Source: Gallionella sp.
Lineage (GTDB): Bacteria > Pseudomonadota > Gammaproteobacteria > Burkholderiales > Gallionellaceae
Assembly (NCBI GenBank): GCA_028689145.1
Contig: JAQTWT010000001.1
Coordinates: 62,001 to 126,000, forward strand
Direction: 5' to 3'
DNA length: 64,000 nt
The notes under the pieces: generated by a model
The model's input: the letters and a program-made list of their open reading frames with translations, nothing else
Told to the model about the DNA's origin: nothing
The model's database searches: none
Program-made: the position numbers and the translations under genes
Shown: in pieces, positions 38,593 to 46,546 of the stretch
Layout: every line of letters begins with the position of its first letter
Numbering within the stretch: position 1 is the first letter of the stretch

Positions 38593-38958
38593 TCAAACCG
38601 AGAACGACGAACCGCAACCGCAAGTTGAGGTGGCAGTCGGGTTTTTGATGACGAACTGCGAACCTTCCAGACCTTCCTGATAGTCGATTTCCGCACCGAC
38701 CAGATACTGGAAACTCATCGGGTCAATCAGCAGTTGCACACCGTTTTTATTCAGCACGGTGTCATCCTCGTTGACCGCTTCATCGAAGGTAAAACCGTAC
38801 TGGAAACCCGCACAACCGCCGCCGCTTACGAATACGCGCAGTTTAAGTTCGGCGTTGCCTTCTTCCTCGATTAATTGCTTGACCTTGTTGGCCGCGTTGT
38901 CGGTAAAGATCAACGGATCCTGAGTTTCATTTGCCGATGTTTCTGTCACTGCGTTCAT
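38593..38958 (-). CDS. erpA: Iron-sulfur cluster insertion protein ErpA
   Basis: A-type Fe-S carrier of 121 aa. The three conserved cysteines are in [12 protein letters not shown] and [28 protein letters not shown] and [21 protein letters not shown] are typical of ErpA rather than IscA. ATG 38958 follows AAGGAGATTAGTT. Followed upstream on the same strand by a bactofilin gene 19 bases away; the same pairing occurs with argC in betaproteobacteria. Confidence 0.95.
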   Translation of the reverse strand: MNAVTETSANETQDPLIFTDNAANKVKQLIEEEGNAELKLRVFVSGGGCAGFQYGFTFDEAVNEDDTVLNKNGVQLLIDPMSFQYLVGAEIDYQEGLEGSQFVIKNPTATSTCGCGSSFSV

Positions 38959-38977
38959 AACTAATCTCCTTAAAAAA

Positions 38978-39388
38978 CTACTCGCCGCTATTCAATTTGA
39001 ATGCCACCACTTTATCCTGTGCGGCAACGGCACTGTTATGTATCAGTCGTCCTTCGACGATGGCACCCAACTGTATCTCCAATGTTTTGTAATGCACATC
39101 GCCATTGACCCTGGCTTTTCCCTGTAGTTCCAGATATTCGGTGGCGGATACCGGACCGCTGATCGCGCCATTAACCACCAGATGGGTGACCGTTACTTCG
39201 CCGGTTACCTGCGCCTGCTCGCTCAGCACCAGCGTGCTCGGTTTACCCTGCGCGGCAATGACATTACCATTGACATGCCCGTCGATGCGCATTCCGCCGC
39301 TAAAACTTACATTGCCTTCAATGATGGTGCCGGCACCAATCAGGGAGTCAATGCGATTTTGCGGCTTGCTGTGTTTTTTTCCAAACAT
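38978..39388 (-). CDS. Bactofilin (polymer-forming cytoskeletal protein)
   Basis: 136-aa bactofilin that should form right-handed beta-helix filaments. The core is a run of short strands ([64 protein letters not shown]). Charged N-terminal tail [10 protein letters not shown]. Roles of relatives include cell shape, polarity and placement of motility machinery. Ribosome-binding site AAGGAGG. It is between erpA and the DUF6776-like gene. Confidence 0.94.
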   Translation of the reverse strand: MFGKKHSKPQNRIDSLIGAGTIIEGNVSFSGGMRIDGHVNGNVIAAQGKPSTLVLSEQAQVTGEVTVTHLVVNGAISGPVSATEYLELQGKARVNGDVHYKTLEIQLGAIVEGRLIHNSAVAAQDKVVAFKLNSGE

Positions 39389-39414
39389 AATAATCCTCCT
39401 TGCGTCAGCTTTTT

Positions 39415-40152
39415 CTAGGAAAGCCCAATGCTTTGCCGTACCGCCGGTTCGCGGGCTCCCCGCTCAAATACCCGCACCTGTATGCTTTCCAGTTGAACAT
39501 CCTGCGGCAATTGGATGCTTTGTTCAATGCGCTGATAATACTTGAAATTGAGCTGAAATTGGGCATTCTCAGCGGCATTTTGCGGAAACATCTGCGTGGC
39601 TTTCACCCCGTTTTTGAGGACGGTAGCGACCAATTGGTAGCTGCCGTCAAACTCCTTGACGCGCTGCCCGCTTTGCACCAGCAACATGCGCAAGTGATAT
39701 TCGCCGGGCATTTTATCCCGCTCCAGCCTCAGGCGATGCACCCCCAATTCACCTTCTTTGCCACGCGTTGCGGTAAGATTTTGAAAAAACGCCAAATCAT
39801 CCTGAATACGGGCGTTTTCATCAGACAGATTTTTTAATTGTTTGGATATTTCCTGGGCACTAGCCTGTTCGATTTGAATTTGCCGCTCATATTGCGCGAC
39901 TTGATCACTCAGCTGTCTGTTTTCCAGTGTCAGCGTGGATACCTTCTCGCGGAGTTGGCTCAATTCCTCCTGAGTTTCCCCGCGATGGAATCCCGCCAAC
40001 TCCAAGCCGTTGCCGTACGCCCACCAAGCCAGCCCCAACGCGGCCAGCACGAAGGGTATTGTCATACTCCAGCGCAAATACCACGGGATATGCAGTCGTA
40101 CCGATAGCTTCGGTGCGGAAATGCCAAAACTGCGTTTAACGCGCCGCCACAT
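39415..40152 (-). CDS. Membrane-anchored coiled-coil protein, DUF6776-like
   Basis: 245 aa: cytoplasmic N-terminus rich in Arg, one TM (MTIPFVLAALGLAWWAYGNG, ~30-49), a coiled coil at ~60-125 (EELSQLREKVSTLTLENRQL, EISKQLKNLSDENARIQDDL), then a beta-rich C-terminal domain (YHLRMLLVQSG, GSYQLVATVLKNG, FKYYQRIEQSIQLP). Matches what I know of DUF6776 proteins next to argC and bactofilin genes. Function unknown; bitopic with a periplasmic domain, so an envelope role is plausible. Confidence 0.8.
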   Translation of the reverse strand: MWRRVKRSFGISAPKLSVRLHIPWYLRWSMTIPFVLAALGLAWWAYGNGLELAGFHRGETQEELSQLREKVSTLTLENRQLSDQVAQYERQIQIEQASAQEISKQLKNLSDENARIQDDLAFFQNLTATRGKEGELGVHRLRLERDKMPGEYHLRMLLVQSGQRVKEFDGSYQLVATVLKNGVKATQMFPQNAAENAQFQLNFKYYQRIEQSIQLPQDVQLESIQVRVFERGAREPAVRQSIGLS

Positions 40153-40153
40153 G

Positions 40154-41182
40154 TTACGGTAACAACGGCACGTTATTGAGCGCGGTATTTTCCGGCAACC
40201 CGAACATGATGTTCATATTTTGCACTGCCTGCCCAGCCGCGCCCTTGACCAGATTGTCAATTACCGACAGCACCACCACGGTATCGCCGCCCTGCGGCCT
40301 GTGCACTGCGATACGGCAACTGTTCGCGCCGCGCACCGAGCGGGTTTCCGGATGGCTTCCGACGGGCATCACATCCACAAATGGCTCGCCGGCATAACGC
40401 TGCTCGAACAATGCCTGCAGATCAATCTCGCGCGTCAGCCTGCCGTACAGCGTTGCATGAATGCCGCGGATCATCGGGGTAAGGTGCGGCACAAAGGTCA
40501 ATCCCACCTCGTTGCCGGTCACTCGCGCCAGCCCCTGCCTGATTTCCGGCAGGTGACGATGCCCGGCGACTCCGTAAGCCTTGAAACTATCGGAAGCTTC
40601 GGCGAACAGGGCGGGGATTTCCGCCTTGCGACCCGCGCCTGAAACTCCGGATTTGGCATCGGCAATCAAACTGCCCGTCTCGATCACGCCCGCCTCAAGC
40701 AGCGGGATGAAACCCAATTGCACCGCAGTCGGGTAACAACCGGGATTAGCCACCAGCCGCGCCGCTTTGATTTGCGCACGGTTCACTTCCGGCAAGCCGT
40801 ATACCGCCTCGCCGGCCAGATCCGGACACGCATGCGTCATGCCATACCATTTTTCCCACACAGCGATGTCCTGTAAACGAAAATCAGCGGCCAGATCGAT
40901 CACTTTTACGCCCGCATCCAGTAGCGCGCGCGCCTGCTGCATGGCTATACCGTTCGGGGTAGCAAAGAACACCAGATCGCACTGCTCCAGGTGTGCTTCA
41001 TCAGGATGGGTGAACGGCAAATCCACATAGCCGCGCAGGCTGGGGAACATTTGGTTGACCGGAGTGCCCGCATCGGCACGCGAAGTGATCGCCTGCAACG
41101 CTACCTGCGGGTGTGCCGCCAGCAAGCGCAGCAATTCGACACCGGTGTAACCTGTCCCGCCAACGATACCAACTTTAATCAT
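40154..41182 (-). CDS. argC: N-acetyl-gamma-glutamyl-phosphate reductase
   Basis: NADPH-dependent third step of arginine synthesis. Start [21 protein letters not shown] (first 20) is the Rossmann motif. The active-site cysteine is in [15 protein letters not shown], with SGVSGAGRK and HRHLPEI later. 342 aa, type 1. One base separates it from the DUF6776-like gene, so they are probably co-transcribed. Confidence 0.97.
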   Translation of the reverse strand: MIKVGIVGGTGYTGVELLRLLAAHPQVALQAITSRADAGTPVNQMFPSLRGYVDLPFTHPDEAHLEQCDLVFFATPNGIAMQQARALLDAGVKVIDLAADFRLQDIAVWEKWYGMTHACPDLAGEAVYGLPEVNRAQIKAARLVANPGCYPTAVQLGFIPLLEAGVIETGSLIADAKSGVSGAGRKAEIPALFAEASDSFKAYGVAGHRHLPEIRQGLARVTGNEVGLTFVPHLTPMIRGIHATLYGRLTREIDLQALFEQRYAGEPFVDVMPVGSHPETRSVRGANSCRIAVHRPQGGDTVVVLSVIDNLVKGAAGQAVQNMNIMFGLPENTALNNVPLLP

Positions 41183-41231
41183 CGTGAATTTTCCCTAACT
41201 AACGCCCTGCATCATACAACAAAACCCTAAA

Positions 41232-41259
41232 GCAAAAGCCGCCCGAAGGCGGCTTTTGC
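41232..41259 (-). terminator. Rho-independent terminator of the rplM-rpsI operon
   Basis: GCAAAAGCCGCC-TTCG-GGCGGCTTTTGC on the minus strand, a perfect stem with a UUCG tetraloop, 18 bases after the rpsI stop, followed by TTTAGGGTTTT. Confidence 0.92.
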
Positions 41260-41276
41260 GGAGCATACAAGCAGTA

Positions 41277-41669
41277 TTAACGCTTGGAGAACTGCTTCCT
41301 GCGGCGCGCCTTGCGCAGACCAACTTTTTTACGTTCCACTTCGCGTGCATCGCGGGTTACCAGACCGGCGTGCTTCAACACGGGTTTAAACGACGCATCG
41401 TAGTCGATCAATGCACGGGTAATACCGTGACGCACTGCACCGGCCTGACCGGATTCACCACCACCGGTGACATTCACCATGATATCGAACTTGGTCAGGG
41501 TTTCGGTCAATGTCAACGGCTGACGTACCACCATGCGACCGGTTTCGCGGGAGAAAAATACATCCACCGGCTTGTCGTTCACCACGATGTCGCCCTTGCC
41601 CGGTTTGATAAATACACGTGCCACCGCGCTCTTGCGACGACCGGTTCCGTAATTGTAATTAACGCTCAT
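41277..41669 (-). CDS. rpsI: 30S ribosomal protein S9
   Basis: 130-aa head protein. Start [41 protein letters not shown] in the middle (quoted in part: [15 protein letters not shown]); C-terminus [11 protein letters not shown] reaches the P-site tRNA. Two bases after rplM, followed by a strong terminator. Confidence 0.98.
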   Translation of the reverse strand: MSVNYNYGTGRRKSAVARVFIKPGKGDIVVNDKPVDVFFSRETGRMVVRQPLTLTETLTKFDIMVNVTGGGESGQAGAVRHGITRALIDYDASFKPVLKHAGLVTRDAREVERKKVGLRKARRRKQFSKR

Positions 41670-41671
41670 AT

Positions 41672-42109
41672 TTAAGCCTTCAACAGATTAACTGGTTTCG
41701 GTTGCTGTGCTTCATGCGGATGCGTCGCACCGGCATAAACCTTCATTTTACGCAACATCGCATAGCCCAACGGGCCTTTTGGCAACATGCCCTTGACGGC
41801 TTTTTCCAGCACACGGCTCGGGTGACGCGCCTGCAGCTTGGCAAAGTTGGTGGTGTACAAACCGCCCGGATAAGTCGTGTGGCGATGGTACAACTTGGCT
41901 TGCGTCTTGTTGCCGGTCACGCGCAACTTGTCCGCATTGACCACGACGACGAAATCGCCGGTATCCACATGCGGGGTATAAATTGCTTTATGCTTGCCAC
42001 GCAGACGCGAAGCAATCTGTGCTGCCAAACGGCCCAGCACTTGATCAGCTGCATCAACCAGAAGCCAGTCGTGCTGGACTTCCTCGGCTTTAGCGGAGAA
42101 TGTTTTCAT
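41672..42109 (-). CDS. rplM: 50S ribosomal protein L13
   Basis: Early-assembling 23S rRNA-binding protein. I use ATG 42109 ([20 protein letters not shown]); the track GTG is two codons earlier. Typical motifs: [40 protein letters not shown] and [20 protein letters not shown] (20 shown). 145 aa. First gene of the L13-S9 operon with a sigma70-like promoter upstream. Confidence 0.97.
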   Translation of the reverse strand: MKTFSAKAEEVQHDWLLVDAADQVLGRLAAQIASRLRGKHKAIYTPHVDTGDFVVVVNADKLRVTGNKTQAKLYHRHTTYPGGLYTTNFAKLQARHPSRVLEKAVKGMLPKGPLGYAMLRKMKVYAGATHPHEAQQPKPVNLLKA

Positions 42110-42154
42110 AGCCACTATTCCTAAAATTCTTTAAGTAAACCTCGAAGGGCGCGC

Positions 42155-42184
42155 ATTCTATTGCAGCCCGCCCGACCCTGTCAA
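42155..42184 (-). promoter_or_regulatory. Sigma70-type promoter of rplM-rpsI
   Basis: TTGACA, 18-base spacer, TAGAAT on the minus strand, about 45 bases upstream of the rplM start. Confidence 0.72.
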
Positions 42185-42353
42185 ATGCTATTTAGACGCG
42201 CCGCTTATCTTGGCCAGATAACCTGCGCCGATGAAGATGTAACACTGCTAACAATTAAGACGTTGCTGCCAAGTTTCCCGTTAATAAACCGATAAACTGA
42301 GCATAAAACCGATGCCTGATGCCTGATGCTTGCTAAAGAGAATAAATCAGGAA

Positions 42354-42830
42354 TCAGCCGCTCCCCAGCGATCTGCCGCTTCCCGGCGAGAAATTGGTTT
42401 GCCCGTCCGAACCGTATAAATTCGCCTTATTGACCGCATTGCTGAGTACGGAAAGCGATTTCTGGTTATGGCGCAGCTTCATCTGAATCAATTCGCCGTT
42501 GGTATTGTTGATTTGCTGCGCGCGCGCAGCCAATATGCGAATTTCCTGCCATGCAGCTAAACTTTCCACGCTGTGAGTTTCCAGCCACAATTGGACGGCT
42601 TCGGCGGACAATACCGGAATATTTTCCCGCAACAGACTGCGGCGCGACTCGGCCAGTTCGTTCAGATCGATGGCTTGGGCAGATTTCCGCTCGGAAAACT
42701 CAAGCAACTCGTTAATATTGTTTTCCACCAACAGGCTTTGCTCTTGCTCCAGCAGCTGAATAAATTTCAGTAATGCAGCATGCTCGGCGTTCAACGCGCC
42801 GAGCAATTTGGTAAGCAGATTTTGATTCAC
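42354..42830 (-). CDS. flgN: FlgN, flagellar export chaperone for FlgK/FlgL
   Basis: 158-aa helical protein; FlgN chaperones the hook-filament junction proteins FlgK and FlgL (encoded at 58513-61711). N-terminal helix LLGALNAEHAALLKFIQLLE, basic/acidic coiled coil SERKSAQAIDLNELAESRRS, and the C-terminal NPxSLxxYxxxG-like region YGSDGQTNFSPGSGRSLGSG. 38 bases downstream of flgM on the same strand, the usual flgMN pair. Low sequence conservation is normal for this family. Confidence 0.85.
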   Translation of the reverse strand: MNQNLLTKLLGALNAEHAALLKFIQLLEQEQSLLVENNINELLEFSERKSAQAIDLNELAESRRSLLRENIPVLSAEAVQLWLETHSVESLAAWQEIRILAARAQQINNTNGELIQMKLRHNQKSLSVLSNAVNKANLYGSDGQTNFSPGSGRSLGSG

Positions 42831-42868
42831 TTGCGAATCCGGTTGGATTTATTAATAACCGGCTATGT

Positions 42869-43183
42869 TCAAGCTTTGCCGCCGATCAACTCGCGCGCAG
42901 TCGCAATTAGCCGGTCGGCAACCACAGATGTGTTGACCTGAAAGCGGCCTTCACTGATGGCCTGCCTGATTTCCGCAACTTTGGCTGCATTCACAACAGG
43001 CGCACTGGCCATGCTGCTTTCCATGCTCTTCAGATGCGCCACTGTGGAGCCGAGCGAAACATTAGTACCTGCCAGTTTTTGCGGGTCGGATGCTTGGCCG
43101 GATTTATCCTTGCCGGTGGCGCGTGCAGCACCTTCGCCTGCCGAGCTAGCGGGTAGCGTATTGCCGGGTTTGTCAATTTTCAC
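42869..43183 (-). CDS. flgM: FlgM, anti-sigma28 factor
   Basis: 104-aa secreted inhibitor of FliA. Long disordered Ala/Ser/Gly N-terminus; the C-terminal sigma-binding part (VVNAAKVAEIRQAISEGRFQ, ADRLIATARELI) is well conserved. The start MKIDKPGNTLPAS is typical. A sigma28-type promoter lies ~50-75 bases upstream, giving the normal feedback loop. Separated from flgA by the ~6-kb accessory island. Confidence 0.92.
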   Translation of the reverse strand: MKIDKPGNTLPASSAGEGAARATGKDKSGQASDPQKLAGTNVSLGSTVAHLKSMESSMASAPVVNAAKVAEIRQAISEGRFQVNTSVVADRLIATARELIGGKA

Positions 43184-43527
43184 GGTATCCTCTCAATCTG
43201 GCGGTTCTTAAAATTTCGCCGTCATTGGTAATATCGGCAAGATTTCTGAAAAATTTAGGGAAATATTACTTAATACTCCAAGTATAGATGAACTTCCCCG
43301 GTTCTTTGCATGCATTTGCATTCCATGCGCCCTGCTTCAACCGCAACGGCATCACCCGAGTTAACGGCATTATCAGGAGAATCTTGACATCCCAACCGGC
43401 AAATAAGCGCCAATTCTCCCTCCAGTTCGTCAAAACACCCTAATAAGGTACGCGTTAGATTGCAGCTCGACGAATACGAGTAGCATGCAGGGGCTGTGTT
43501 TTTACCGCGCCAAATTTCAATACAACT
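43184..43527. other. 344-base gap between divergent flgM and decarboxylase genes
   Basis: It holds the sigma28-type flgM promoter at 43231-43257. Beyond that I see no gene with a plausible start and codon pattern; the track ORF at 43270-43629 on the minus strand is unsupported. No strong ribosome-binding site precedes the decarboxylase ATG. Confidence 0.6.
43231..43257 (-). promoter_or_regulatory. Sigma28 (FliA)-type promoter of flgM
   Basis: On the minus strand TAAA, 15-base spacer, GCCGATAT, against the consensus TAAA-N15-GCCGATAA. It lies 48-74 bases upstream of flgM. Confidence 0.85.
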
Positions 43528-44976
43528 ATGCTCAAAACCTCCAAAAACACGCTGGATCCGTCCGACTGGCAAGATTTCCGACAGCAGGGACACCGGATGC
43601 TGGACGATATGCTGGACTATATTGAGCATCTGCGCGAGCGGCCGGTCTGGCAGCCCCTCCCACCGGAGGTGCGCGCCTCATTCCGCCAAACAATTGGCGA
43701 CGAGCCGCTTGATCTTGCCGCGGCGCATGACCTATTCATGCAGAATGTGCTGCCCTATGCCGTGGGCAACACCCACCCCGGCTTCATGGGCTGGGTTCAC
43801 GGCGGCGGCACTCCGGTCGGCATGCTGGCCGAGATGCTGTCCGCCGGATTAAACGCCAACCTCGGCGGACGCGATCAGGCACCCGTCGAACTGGAGCGGC
43901 AAATGGTGCAGTGGGTACGGGAACTGTTTGGTTTTCCGCAAACCGCCAGCGGCCTGTTCGTCACCGGCACGTCTATGGCGAACCTGATCGGCGTACTGAT
44001 CGCCCGCACTGCCGCACTGGGTATCGGCGTGCGTCAAAACGGGATGCCCAGCAAACCACGCCTGAGTGCATACACCTCCGCCAGCGCCCATATCAGCATT
44101 GCCCGCGCGATGGATATTGCCGGCATCGGCAGCGGCGCACTGCGCATGATTCCGGTGAATGACCTGCACCAGATGGATGTCGATGCGCTTGAACGCGCCA
44201 TCGCGGCAGACAAACAGGCGGGACTGACCCCGTTTTTCATCGCCGGAACGGCGGGTACCGTGGATGCGGGTGCCATCGACCCGCTTAACGTCCTCGCGGA
44301 AATTGCGCAGCGCGAAAACGTCTGGTTTCATGTTGACGGTGCGTATGGCGCGCTCGGCATGCTGGCAAAAGATATTGCACCGCGCCTGCATGGAATAGAG
44401 CGTGCCGACTCCATCGCTTTCGACTTTCACAAATGGGGACAAGTGCCGTATGACGCGGGATTCATTCTGGTGAAAGACGGCGCACTGCACCACAGCACAT
44501 TTGCCTCGCCGGCCGCGTACCTGAAACGGGAAACGCGCGGAATGGCGGCCGGTTCACCGTGGCCGTGCGACTTTGGCCCCGATCTGTCGCGCGGCTTCAG
44601 GGCGCTTAAAACCTGGTTCACCATCCAAGTGTACGGCGCGGAGAAACTAGGGCAAATCATTGCCAATACTTGCGCGTTGGCACAGCACCTGAAGCGACGC
44701 ATCGAAGCTGAGCCGATGCTGGAACTGCTCGCGCCGGTTGCGCTGAATATCGTATGCTTCCGTTACCGCAGCGCGGATGCCGACCGGGTGAATGCCGACA
44801 TTGCCGTTGCATTGCAGGAATCCGGAATTGCCGCACCGTCAACGACAACCATCAACGGACAACTCGCGCTCCGAGTCGCGATTGTCAATCATCGCACCCA
44901 TGCGGGCGACATTGATGCCTTGGTGGATGCAACCATAGCATTCGGTAAATCCATTAGCGGAAGGGAGCCTCTTTAA
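43528..44976 (+). CDS. PLP-dependent amino-acid decarboxylase, group II
   Basis: 482-aa fold-type I PLP enzyme of the aromatic-amino-acid/glutamate decarboxylase family. The N-terminal family helix is DFRQQGHRMLDDMLDYIEHL. Substrate-pocket segment HPGFMGWVHGGGTPVGMLAE; LFVTGTSMANLIGV (cofactor phosphate); HVDGAYGALG (the aspartate that binds the pyridine N); and the Schiff-base lysine in FDFHKWGQVPYDAG. The substrate cannot be read from sequence. It is first in a three-gene plus-strand set (decarboxylase, ATP-grasp, second PLP protein) lodged between flgM and flgA. It may supply an amine to the ATP-grasp ligase; that is inference. Confidence 0.9.
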   Translation: MLKTSKNTLDPSDWQDFRQQGHRMLDDMLDYIEHLRERPVWQPLPPEVRASFRQTIGDEPLDLAAAHDLFMQNVLPYAVGNTHPGFMGWVHGGGTPVGMLAEMLSAGLNANLGGRDQAPVELERQMVQWVRELFGFPQTASGLFVTGTSMANLIGVLIARTAALGIGVRQNGMPSKPRLSAYTSASAHISIARAMDIAGIGSGALRMIPVNDLHQMDVDALERAIAADKQAGLTPFFIAGTAGTVDAGAIDPLNVLAEIAQRENVWFHVDGAYGALGMLAKDIAPRLHGIERADSIAFDFHKWGQVPYDAGFILVKDGALHHSTFASPAAYLKRETRGMAAGSPWPCDFGPDLSRGFRALKTWFTIQVYGAEKLGQIIANTCALAQHLKRRIEAEPMLELLAPVALNIVCFRYRSADADRVNADIAVALQESGIAAPSTTTINGQLALRVAIVNHRTHAGDIDALVDATIAFGKSISGREPL

Positions 44977-44990
44977 ATTCAAAATCCTAA

Positions 44991-45105
44991 GCTAGGCAAG
45001 GCGCGAAGGAAATTTTAGCGCGCCGCATATGTTTGATATGTAAGCGTTAAAATTTCCTGAGCAACGCAGCATCGCGACGAAGTTTGGATTTATAGAGGTT
45101 CCCTG
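44991..45105. repeat. GCAAGGCG-hairpin element, copy 2 (upstream of the ATP-grasp gene)
   Basis: AGGCAAGGCGCGAA, then the long hairpin GGAAATTTTAGCG...CATAT-GTTTG-ATATG...CGTTAAAATTTCC (45008-45057), then GCAACGCAGCATCGCGACG and the GGATTTATAGAGGTTCCCTG tail. A reverse copy lies on the other side of the ATP-grasp gene. Confidence 0.7.
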
Positions 45106-45138
45106 AAATGCAAACCCTGTTTAACCTTGGAAAATATT

Positions 45139-46383
45139 GTGAATACCGATAACCCACAAACCATGCAGCCAACCGAAAACGATCAGATGATCGGCCTTGC
45201 CAAGCTGATGAGAATGGCCTACTCGGGCGTTGATCTGGCACCTTTGGGCACCCAATTGATCGGGCGTGCCGGAGCCAGCTCCAGCAGTACGGCTGCCAGC
45301 GCCAATGCCTTGATGGATCTATATACGGTTTTACTGCTCAGGGGCGAACGGGAGCTGGCATTATCGATGCAGGCGGCCGCATTGCGATTGCAGCAGATAT
45401 ATTCCGCTCCGACCGCCACCGCGCCAGTCGCCCTCAGGTTGCTGGCCGTGATGACACCGGGCGATCTGATGGCGAACACGCCGCTGGAATTTTTGCTGGA
45501 AGACTCCGATGTCGCCCTCGATATGCTCTATGTGGGCCGGGAACTCCCCTTGCCTCCCGCATTGCCCGAGCATGACGTGTTGTTCGTGTCCATCGCGGAA
45601 TCCGACCAGAACCTACCGCTGCTGGCTCAAATCGGGGAAGCCGTGCAGTCTTGGCCGCGTCCGGTACTCAATATGCCCGAGCGAATTGCATTGATGTCGC
45701 GCGACGCGGCTTGCACATTGCTCAAAGAAGTGCCCGGCATCGTCATGCCGAATACGCACCGCGTTGACCGACAGATTCTGGAACAAGTCGCCCGCGCAGA
45801 GCGGACGATTACCGGCATCCTTGGCGACGGCGACTTTCCGGTCATCGTTCGCCCGGTCGATTCGCACGCCGGACAAGGGCTGGACAAGATCGATAATCCG
45901 GCGGCCCTGGCGGACTATCTGCTGAACATGCCGAATAGCGAATTTTATGTTGCGCGTTTTGTCGATTACCGAAGCGAGGACGGCCAGTTCAGAAAATATC
46001 GTATCGTACTGATGGAAGGGCAAGCCTATATTTGCCATCTGGCAATCTCCGAACACTGGATGATCCATTACCTGAATGCGGGAATGGCCGACAGCGCGGA
46101 AAAGCGCGCTGAAGAAGCGCGCGTGATGGCGGATTTCGACAGCGGTTTCGCCCGCCGCCATGCGGAAGCGCTCCGCATCATCGGCGAACGTGTCGGACTC
46201 GACTATCTCGGCATCGATTGCGCGGAGACCACCGGCGGCGAATTGCTGATTTTCGAAATCGACAACAGCATGATCGTTCATGCCATCGACCCGGTCGATG
46301 TATTCCCGTACAAGCAAACGCAAATGCGCAAAGTGTTCGAGGCTTTCCGCCGGATGCTGGGAAATACCATGCAGGGTGCTTAA
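45139..46383 (+). CDS. ATP-grasp domain protein with helical N-terminal domain, substrate unknown
   Basis: Start GTG 45139 with TGGAAA upstream; the track TTG is four codons earlier. Residues ~10-95 are helical and TPR-like (ASANALMDLYTVLLLRGERE, LALSMQAAALRLQQIY). Residues ~95-170 form a Rossmann-like preATP-grasp part (DVLFVSIAESDQ). The C-terminal ~240 residues read as an ATP-grasp ligase: FPVIVRPVDSHAGQGLDKI (nucleotide lysine/arginine and glycine loop), FYVARFVDYRSEDGQFRKYR, and the metal site GGELLIFEIDNSMIVHAID. This suggests carboxylate-amine ligation like RimK or glutathione synthetase relatives. It sits between two PLP enzymes; no family name is certain. Confidence 0.78.
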   Translation: MNTDNPQTMQPTENDQMIGLAKLMRMAYSGVDLAPLGTQLIGRAGASSSSTAASANALMDLYTVLLLRGERELALSMQAAALRLQQIYSAPTATAPVALRLLAVMTPGDLMANTPLEFLLEDSDVALDMLYVGRELPLPPALPEHDVLFVSIAESDQNLPLLAQIGEAVQSWPRPVLNMPERIALMSRDAACTLLKEVPGIVMPNTHRVDRQILEQVARAERTITGILGDGDFPVIVRPVDSHAGQGLDKIDNPAALADYLLNMPNSEFYVARFVDYRSEDGQFRKYRIVLMEGQAYICHLAISEHWMIHYLNAGMADSAEKRAEEARVMADFDSGFARRHAEALRIIGERVGLDYLGIDCAETTGGELLIFEIDNSMIVHAIDPVDVFPYKQTQMRKVFEAFRRMLGNTMQGA

Positions 46384-46390
46384 AAACTAC

Positions 46391-46495
46391 TGCGAGACGA
46401 TGATGCTGCGTTGTAAACCGCCGAAAAATGCTCATTTACTTGGTGTAAATTCCGCTTTTTCGCCGGTTTACGCCTTGCCTGATCGCCTCTCGCTA
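46391..46495. repeat. GCAAGGCG-hairpin element, copy 3, reverse orientation
   Basis: GCGAGACGATGATGCTGCGTTG, hairpin GTAAACCGCCGAAAAA...TTTTTCGCCGGTTTAC (46413-46471), then CGCCTTGCCTGATCGCC. Read on the other strand it matches the AGGCAAGGCG...CAACGCAGCATC frame of copy 2. Confidence 0.65.
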
Positions 46496-46546
46496 CGTTT
46501 TTCAACGCCCTGCCAGACCTGTGGTTGACCACGACACCCACCCCCA

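Noticed and set aside
42305-42330. GATGCCTGATGCCTGATGC short tandem repeat before flgN
   Set aside because: Only about two to three units of a 7-mer; too short to call a functional array.
43270-43629. 119-aa minus-strand ORF between flgM and the decarboxylase
   Set aside because: Overlaps the decarboxylase start on the other strand, has no ribosome-binding site and no recognisable motif.
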